A DNA stretch of 17,642 nt from an uncultured Paracoccaceae bacterium (GTDB lineage Bacteria; Pseudomonadota; Alphaproteobacteria; Rhodobacterales; Rhodobacteraceae). The notes under the pieces are model-generated. The model had not been told where the DNA came from. It searched no databases and saw only the letters and a list, made by a program, of their open reading frames with translations. The translations under genes and the position numbers were made by a program. Positions 12,300 to 17,642 of the stretch are shown one piece after another; position 1 is the stretch's first letter, and every line of letters starts with the position of its first letter. The stretch is taken from positions 1 through 17,642 of the forward strand of contig CALFYQ010000051.1 of NCBI GenBank assembly GCA_937952085.1. The letters are read 5' to 3'.

Positions 12300-14375
12300 A
12301 TGACCTCGCGCCCCACGAACCACGACATCCTGTTCGAACCGATGCGGATCGGCCGCTTCACCGCGAAGAACCGTTTCTACCAGGCGCCGCATTGCAACGG
12401 CGCCGGCTACAGGGACCCGTCGGCGGCGGCGGCGATGCGGAAGGTGAAGGCGGAGGGCGGCTGGGCCGCCGTCTTCACCGAGCAGGTGGAGATCCACCCC
12501 ACCTCCGAGATCGCGCCCTATATCGAGTTGCGCCTCTGGGACGGGCAGGACATGCCGGCCCTCGCGAAGATGGCGGAGGCGATGAAGGCGGGCGGCGCGC
12601 TGGCCGGCACGCAGCTCACCTATCCCGGCATCAACGGGCCGAACCTTTATACCCGCGAGGTGCCGCTGGCGGTGACGGGAATGCCGATCCGGGCCTTCTA
12701 CAACGACCCGGTCAGCGCCCGGTCTCTGGACAAGGCCGAGATCCGCGAGATGCGCCGCTGGCACGTGATCGCGGCGAAGCGGGCGGCGGAGGCGGGGTTC
12801 GAGCTTCTCTGCCTTTACGGCGCGCATGGCTTCGGGGTGATCCAGCACTTTCTCTCCCGCGTCACCAACCAGCGGGACGACGAATATGGCGGCAGCCTCG
12901 AGAACCGCGGCCGGTTCCTGCGGGAGATGGTGGGGGACATCCGCGACGCGCTCGGCGACGAGGTGGCGCTGACGCTCAGGCTCTCGCTCGACGAGGCGGG
13001 GGCGGACGGGTTCTCCAACGCCGAACTTCGGGATTTCGTCGAGAGCCATGCGGAACTCCCGGACCTCTGGGACTTCGCGCACGGAACCTGGGAGCAATGC
13101 TCCGGCCCCTCCCGCTTCCGCGAGGAGGGGGCGCAGGAGGATCTCGTCCGCGGGCTGAAGGCGCTGACGCCGAAGCCGGTGGTGGGCGTCGGCCGTTTCA
13201 CCTCGCCGGACGCGATGGCGCGGCAGGTGAAGGCCGGCATCCTCGACTTCATCGGCTGCGCCCGGCCCTCGATCGCCGACCCGTTCCTGCCGCGGAAGGT
13301 GGAGGAAGGGCGCGCCGAGGACATCCGCGAATGCATCGGCTGCAACATCTGCATCGCCGGCGACATGACCATGTCGCTCAGCCGCTGCACGCAGAACCCG
13401 ACCTTCATGGAGGAATGGCGGAAGGGCTGGCACCCGGAGATCATCGCCGAGAAGGGGCCTTCGGAGCGGGTGCTGGTGGTGGGGGCCGGGCCGGCCGGGC
13501 TCGAAGCCGCGCTGGCGCTCGGGCGGCGCGGCTACGACGTGGCGCTGGCCGAGGCGGGAACGGTTCTCGGCGGCCGGGTGGCGAAGGAGCGGACGCTGCC
13601 GGGGCTTTCGGCCTGGGGTCGGGTGGCGGACTACCGGACCTTCCAGCTCTCGAAGCTGCCGAACGTGGAGACCTATCTCGACAGCGCCCTGGATGCGGCG
13701 CAGGTGCTCGAATTCGGCTTCGAGCATGTCTGCGTCGCCACCGGCTCCCGCTGGGGCCGGGACGGGGTTTCGCGGTTCCACCACCGGCCCATCGGGATCG
13801 ACCCGGCGATGCGCCTGCTGACGCCGGACGACCTGATGGAGGGCGCCGCGCCGCCCGCCGGCGAGGTGGTGATCTACGACGACGACAACTTCTACATGGG
13901 CGGCGTGCTGGCGGAGCTTTGCGCCCGCGCCGGCGCGAAGTTGACGCTCGTCACCCCGGCGCCGATGGTCTCCCACTGGACGATCAACACGCTGGAGCAG
14001 GGCTGGATCGCGGCGCGGCTGATGGAGCTCGGCGTCGAGGTTCTGACGCTGAAGGCGGTCTCCGCCGTGCGGGCGGACCATGTGGAGACGGTCTGCGCCA
14101 TCTCCGGCAAGGCCGGGCGGCTTTCGGCCGAGGCGGTGGTGATGGTCGGCGCGCGCTGGCCGGAGGACGGGCTCTGGCGCGGCCTGAAGGCGCGGGCGGC
14201 GGACTGGGCGGATGCCGGTCTCCGCTCGGTGAAGGCGATCGGCGACGCCGAGGCGCCGGCGCCGATCGCCTGGGCCACCTATGCGGGCCACCGCTATGCG
14301 CGGGAACTGGACGCGCCCGACAGGGGCGATAGGCTCGCATTCCGCCGCGAGGTTGCGGCGCTCGCCGAGGACTGA
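12300..14375 (+). CDS. TMADH-family flavoprotein, histamine/diamine-dehydrogenase-like
   Basis: 691 residues. The ATG at 12300 follows AGGAGG by 10 nt. Order: an OYE-type TIM barrel (about 1–340), a 4Fe-4S loop, then ADP/FAD- and NAD-binding-like domains (GAGPAG at 395–400). It aligns along its length with trimethylamine dehydrogenase. Cys32 in FYQAPHC matches TMADH Cys30, which carries 6-S-cysteinyl-FMN. Cys345, Cys348, Cys351 and Cys363 match the 4Fe-4S ligands. Tyr173 and His176 (LYGAHGF) match catalytic Tyr169 and His172. The TMADH substrate bowl Tyr60/Trp264/Trp355 reads Gln62/Trp264/Asp355 here, the combination I recall for histamine dehydrogenase (Gln65/Trp267/Asp358). Trimethylamine is therefore unlikely; a primary amine, diamine or agmatine is more likely. 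The position of TMADH Asp267 is Cys267. Electrons would normally go to ETF, which is not encoded here. First gene of a polyamine operon. Confidence 0.85.
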   Translation: MTSRPTNHDILFEPMRIGRFTAKNRFYQAPHCNGAGYRDPSAAAAMRKVKAEGGWAAVFTEQVEIHPTSEIAPYIELRLWDGQDMPALAKMAEAMKAGGALAGTQLTYPGINGPNLYTREVPLAVTGMPIRAFYNDPVSARSLDKAEIREMRRWHVIAAKRAAEAGFELLCLYGAHGFGVIQHFLSRVTNQRDDEYGGSLENRGRFLREMVGDIRDALGDEVALTLRLSLDEAGADGFSNAELRDFVESHAELPDLWDFAHGTWEQCSGPSRFREEGAQEDLVRGLKALTPKPVVGVGRFTSPDAMARQVKAGILDFIGCARPSIADPFLPRKVEEGRAEDIRECIGCNICIAGDMTMSLSRCTQNPTFMEEWRKGWHPEIIAEKGPSERVLVVGAGPAGLEAALALGRRGYDVALAEAGTVLGGRVAKERTLPGLSAWGRVADYRTFQLSKLPNVETYLDSALDAAQVLEFGFEHVCVATGSRWGRDGVSRFHHRPIGIDPAMRLLTPDDLMEGAAPPAGEVVIYDDDNFYMGGVLAELCARAGAKLTLVTPAPMVSHWTINTLEQGWIAARLMELGVEVLTLKAVSAVRADHVETVCAISGKAGRLSAEAVVMVGARWPEDGLWRGLKARAADWADAGLRSVKAIGDAEAPAPIAWATYAGHRYARELDAPDRGDRLAFRREVAALAED

Positions 14376-14377
14376 CG

Positions 14378-15401
<1,024 letters not shown>

Positions 15402-15409
<8 letters not shown>

Positions 15410-16262
15410 GCCGCTCGTCGTCGCCGCGACGCAGTTCGCCTGCGGCGCGGACAAGGCGGCGAACGCCGACCGGGCGGAGGCGCTGGTGCGGGAGGCCGCG
15501 GCGAAGGGCGCGCGGCTCATCCTCCTGCAGGAGCTGTTCGAGGGCCGCTATTTCTGCATCGACGAGGACCCGGCGCATTTCGCCGGGGCCCGGCCCTTCG
15601 AGGGAAATCCGCTCGTCGCCCGCTTCGCCGCCCTCGCGAAGGAGCTTTCGGTGGTGCTGCCGATCTCCTTCTTCGAGAAGGCCGGGCAGGCGCATTTCAA
15701 CGCGATGGCGATGGCGGACGCCGACGGCCGCGTGCTCGGCCTCTACCGCAAGAGCCACATCCCCGACGGGCCGGGCTATGAGGAGAAGTACTATTTCTCG
15801 CCCGGCGACACCGGCTTCCGGGTCTGGGACACGGCGGTCGGCCGCATCGGCGTCGGCATCTGCTGGGACCAGTGGTTCCCCGAATGCGCGCGGGCGATGG
15901 CGCTCGACGGCGCGGAGGCGCTGCTCTACCCGACCGCGATCGGCTCGGAGCCGCCGGCGCCCGGCTATGACAGCCAGCCGCACTGGGAGACGGTGATGCG
16001 CGGCCATGCCGGGGCGAACCTCATGCCGGTGATCGCCTCGAACCGGGTAGGGACGGAGCCGCAGGGCGGGCGGGAGGTGACCTTCTACGGCTCCTCCTTC
16101 ATCGCCGACGGGACCGGCGCGCTGCTCGCCAGGGCCGGGCGGGAAGAGGAAGGGGTGATCCTCGCCACGCTCGACCTCGACGCGGCGGCGAAGGCGCGCG
16201 CCGCCTGGGGCCTTTTCCGCGACCGCCGGCCGGAGCTTTACGGCCGGCTCGGCGCGTTCTGA
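15402..16262 (+). CDS. aguB: N-carbamoylputrescine amidase (nitrilase superfamily)
   Basis: 286 residues, the usual length. It converts N-carbamoylputrescine to putrescine, CO2 and ammonia, the last step of the agmatine deiminase route. The nitrilase triad is Glu44 (LILLQELFEG), Lys117 (YRKSHIPDGPGYEEKYYF) and Cys154 (GVGICWDQWFPE). The phrases around each catalytic residue, and YPTAIGSEP with HWETVMRGHAGANL further on, are those of AguB rather than beta-ureidopropionase or other nitrilases. The ATG at 15402 lies inside the end of the amidohydrolase gene (8-nt overlap), indicating translational coupling. Agmatine deiminase (aguA), the expected partner, is not in the window. Confidence 0.92.
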
Positions 16263-16277
16263 CCCGGCGGGGCGGCG

Positions 16278-16949
16278 ATGCGGGACGGCGTCGCGCTCCT
16301 TCACGGCGTCCTTCGCACGCGCTGGAGCATGGCGCGCCTCGCGCGGCGGCTGGAGGCGGAGGGGCGGCTCGTCGCCAACATCGACTATCCGTCGCGCCGG
16401 CACCCGCTGGAGCGGCTGGCGGAGATCGTCCACCCCGAGATTTCCGCCCTCGCGGCGCGGGTGGAGGGGCGGCTCCATTTCGTCGGGCATTCGATGGGCG
16501 GGCTCCTGATCCGCGCCTATCTGGCGCGGTTCCGGCCGGCCAATCTCGGCCGGGTCGTGATGATCGGCACGCCGAACCGGGGCTCGGAACTCGCGGACCT
16601 CCTCGCCGATCTCCGGCTTTACCGCGCGCTCTTCGGCCCGGCGGGGCGGCAGCTCGTCACCGACCAGAGCGGCTTCGCCGACCTCTTCGGGCCGGTCGAT
16701 TACGAGGTCGGGATCATCGCCGGCCGGCTTTCGGCCAACCCGCTCGGCGAATTCATCTTCGGCGGGCCGAATGACGGCAAGGTCTCGGTGGCGCGGGCGC
16801 GGCTCGACGGGGCGCGCGCCTTCGCGGCGCTGCCGGTGAGCCATACCTTCGCGATGGAGAGCCGCACTGTCTGGCGGCACGTCTCGACGTTTCTCGACAC
16901 CGGGGCCTTTCCGGCGCGCGAGGCGCCGGCGCGGCTCAGAAGAACATGA
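16278..16949 (+). CDS. Lipase-like alpha/beta hydrolase
   Basis: 223 residues. The N-terminus VALLHGVLRTRWSMARLARRL has the oxyanion HG motif seen in class 2 lipases and esterases. Nucleophile Ser72 is in GHSMGG (70–75), followed by MIGTPNRGSELAD (95–107). The acid is Asp167 in PNDGKVSV and the base His189 in SHTF. There is no signal peptide, so it is probably cytoplasmic or membrane-associated. It starts 15 nt after aguB with GGCGGGG upstream and is the last gene of the plus-strand operon; its last 14 nt overlap the end of a small convergent gene. A role in polyamine metabolism is only positional; the substrate is unknown. Confidence 0.82.
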   Translation: MRDGVALLHGVLRTRWSMARLARRLEAEGRLVANIDYPSRRHPLERLAEIVHPEISALAARVEGRLHFVGHSMGGLLIRAYLARFRPANLGRVVMIGTPNRGSELADLLADLRLYRALFGPAGRQLVTDQSGFADLFGPVDYEVGIIAGRLSANPLGEFIFGGPNDGKVSVARARLDGARAFAALPVSHTFAMESRTVWRHVSTFLDTGAFPAREAPARLRRT

Positions 16950-17058
16950 CGAGCCCGAGCGCGAGGAAGGCGGCGATCACGGCCTGCGCCGTCAGCGCGG
17001 TGAACATCGCCGTGGCTGCGAGCGCGAAGCCCCGGCGAAAGGCGCGAACTTCATCCAT
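16936..17058 (-). CDS. 40-residue single-pass membrane protein
   Basis: A short frame, ATG at 17058 to TGA at 16938–16936, preceded on the minus strand by GGGGGA about 9 nt from the start. The peptide begins MDEVRAFRRGFALAA and continues as one long hydrophobic stretch (TAMFTALTAQAVIAAFLAL) ending in LVMFF. Basic residues Arg5, Arg8 and Arg9 precede the membrane segment, so the N-terminus should face the cytoplasm by the positive-inside rule. It lies 72 nt downstream of hisG on the same strand and converges on the lipase gene with a 14-nt overlap. I do not recognise a family. High-G+C DNA yields short chance frames, but a ribosome site and clear membrane topology support it. Confidence 0.55.
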   Translation of the reverse strand: MDEVRAFRRGFALAATAMFTALTAQAVIAAFLALGLVMFF

Positions 17059-17130
17059 GACACAGATCCCCCACACACCGGACGAGGGATAGGCGAGGAA
17101 AGTTAAGGCCGGGTTCGCCGGGGCCGCGCC

Positions 17131-17642
17131 TCAGAGCCCGAGCCGGGCGCGCAAGGCTTCGAGCGCCGCCGCGTCCTCCGACGGAACCGGCGCGGCGAGG
17201 GAGCGGCAGAGCCGCGCCTCGGAGGCGAGGATCAGCCCATCCTCCAGCACCTTCAGGTGATTGGCGCGGAGCGTCTCGCCGCTCGACGTGATGTCGACGA
17301 TGGCCTCGGCGGTGCGATGGAGCGCGGTCGCCTCGGTCGCGCCCTGGCTGTCCACCAGCGCGAAATCGGCGACGCCGCGCTCGGCGAGGAAGGCGCGGGC
17401 GAGGTTGTGGTATTTCGTGGCGATGCGGAGCCGGCGGCCATGCGCGCGGCGGAAGGCGGCCGCGGCGGCGTCGAGATCGTGCAGCGTCTCCACGTCCACC
17501 CAGACGGCGGGCACGGCGACGATGAGGTCGGCATGGCCGAAGCCGAGCCTGAGGCCGAGGTCGATCTTCGCCTCCCAGCCCGGGATCGTCTCGCGCACCA
17601 GGTCCTCGCCGGTGACGCCGAAATGGATGTGGCCGGCGGCTA
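17131..17642 (-). CDS. hisG: ATP phosphoribosyltransferase catalytic subunit, 3' part
   Basis: About 169 residues visible; the 5' end is beyond the right edge. HisG joins ATP and PRPP in the first step of histidine synthesis. Visible parts are HFGVTGEDLVRETIPGWEA and GFGHADLIVAVPAVWVDV, then RIATKYHNLARAF. The PRPP-loop signature AEAIVDITSSGETLRANHLK follows, and then EDGLILASEARL. The protein ends about 40 residues after this signature and lacks the C-terminal regulatory domain, so it is the short form that needs HisZ. The window does not reach hisZ. Confidence 0.93.
   Translation of the reverse strand, partial: AAGHIHFGVTGEDLVRETIPGWEAKIDLGLRLGFGHADLIVAVPAVWVDVETLHDLDAAAAAFRRAHGRRLRIATKYHNLARAFLAERGVADFALVDSQGATEATALHRTAEAIVDITSSGETLRANHLKVLEDGLILASEARLCRSLAAPVPSEDAAALEALRARLGL

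Noticed and set aside
12300..14375. Trimethylamine dehydrogenase as the specific function
   Set aside because: Two of three aromatic bowl residues that bind trimethylamine are replaced (Gln62, Asp355), and the neighbours handle polyamines.

Overview
The window is chromosomal DNA of very high G+C (about 70% by eye). Gene order and protein wording point to a Rhodobacterales-type alphaproteobacterium: an iscR–cysteine desulfurase–sufB operon, divergent anmK/tyrS, ileS, and hisG. The organism is inferred from these families and not from a marker gene. Almost every base lies in or next to a gene. There are no tRNA or rRNA genes, no CRISPR array, no transposase and no phage genes.

Layout. (1) 1–1905: start of a SUF iron-sulfur assembly operon on the minus strand (iscR, cysteine desulfurase, sufB running off the left edge). 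It is driven by a promoter whose -35 and -10 hexamers are each covered by an iron-type operator motif. (2) 1906–2586: a divergent alpha/beta hydrolase. (3) 2617–5511: the divergent anmK–tyrS pair, bracketed by two inverted copies of a 148-nt highly structured repeat, each copy in a convergent intergenic gap. (4) 5537–8521: ileS on the minus strand, with a locally lower-G+C stretch in its editing domain. (5) 8762–9106: a small secreted Tyr/Arg-rich protein, followed by GATTCAA palindromes that recur next to anmK. (6) 9198–12165: argE and a divergent SLC13-type permease with RCK domains. (7) 12300–16949: a compact plus-strand operon of a TMADH/histamine-dehydrogenase-type flavoprotein, an acetylpolyamine amidohydrolase, N-carbamoylputrescine amidase and a lipase-like hydrolase. 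(8) 16936–17642: a 40-residue membrane protein and the 3' part of hisG, both minus strand.

How the genes work together. Region 1 makes Fe-S clusters and senses iron or cluster status. Region 7 looks like a polyamine/agmatine salvage and oxidation pathway. One enzyme deacetylates acetylpolyamines and a second hydrolyses N-carbamoylputrescine to putrescine. The third is a 6-S-cysteinyl-FMN/4Fe-4S amine dehydrogenase whose substrate-pocket residues resemble histamine dehydrogenase (Gln/Trp/Asp) rather than trimethylamine dehydrogenase (Tyr/Trp/Trp). The remaining genes are housekeeping: argE, tyrS, ileS, anmK and hisG.

The items I consider most worth following up are the amine-dehydrogenase/polyamine operon, the paired structured repeats, the two-operator iscR promoter, and a desulfurase whose conserved His next to the PLP lysine is Cys.
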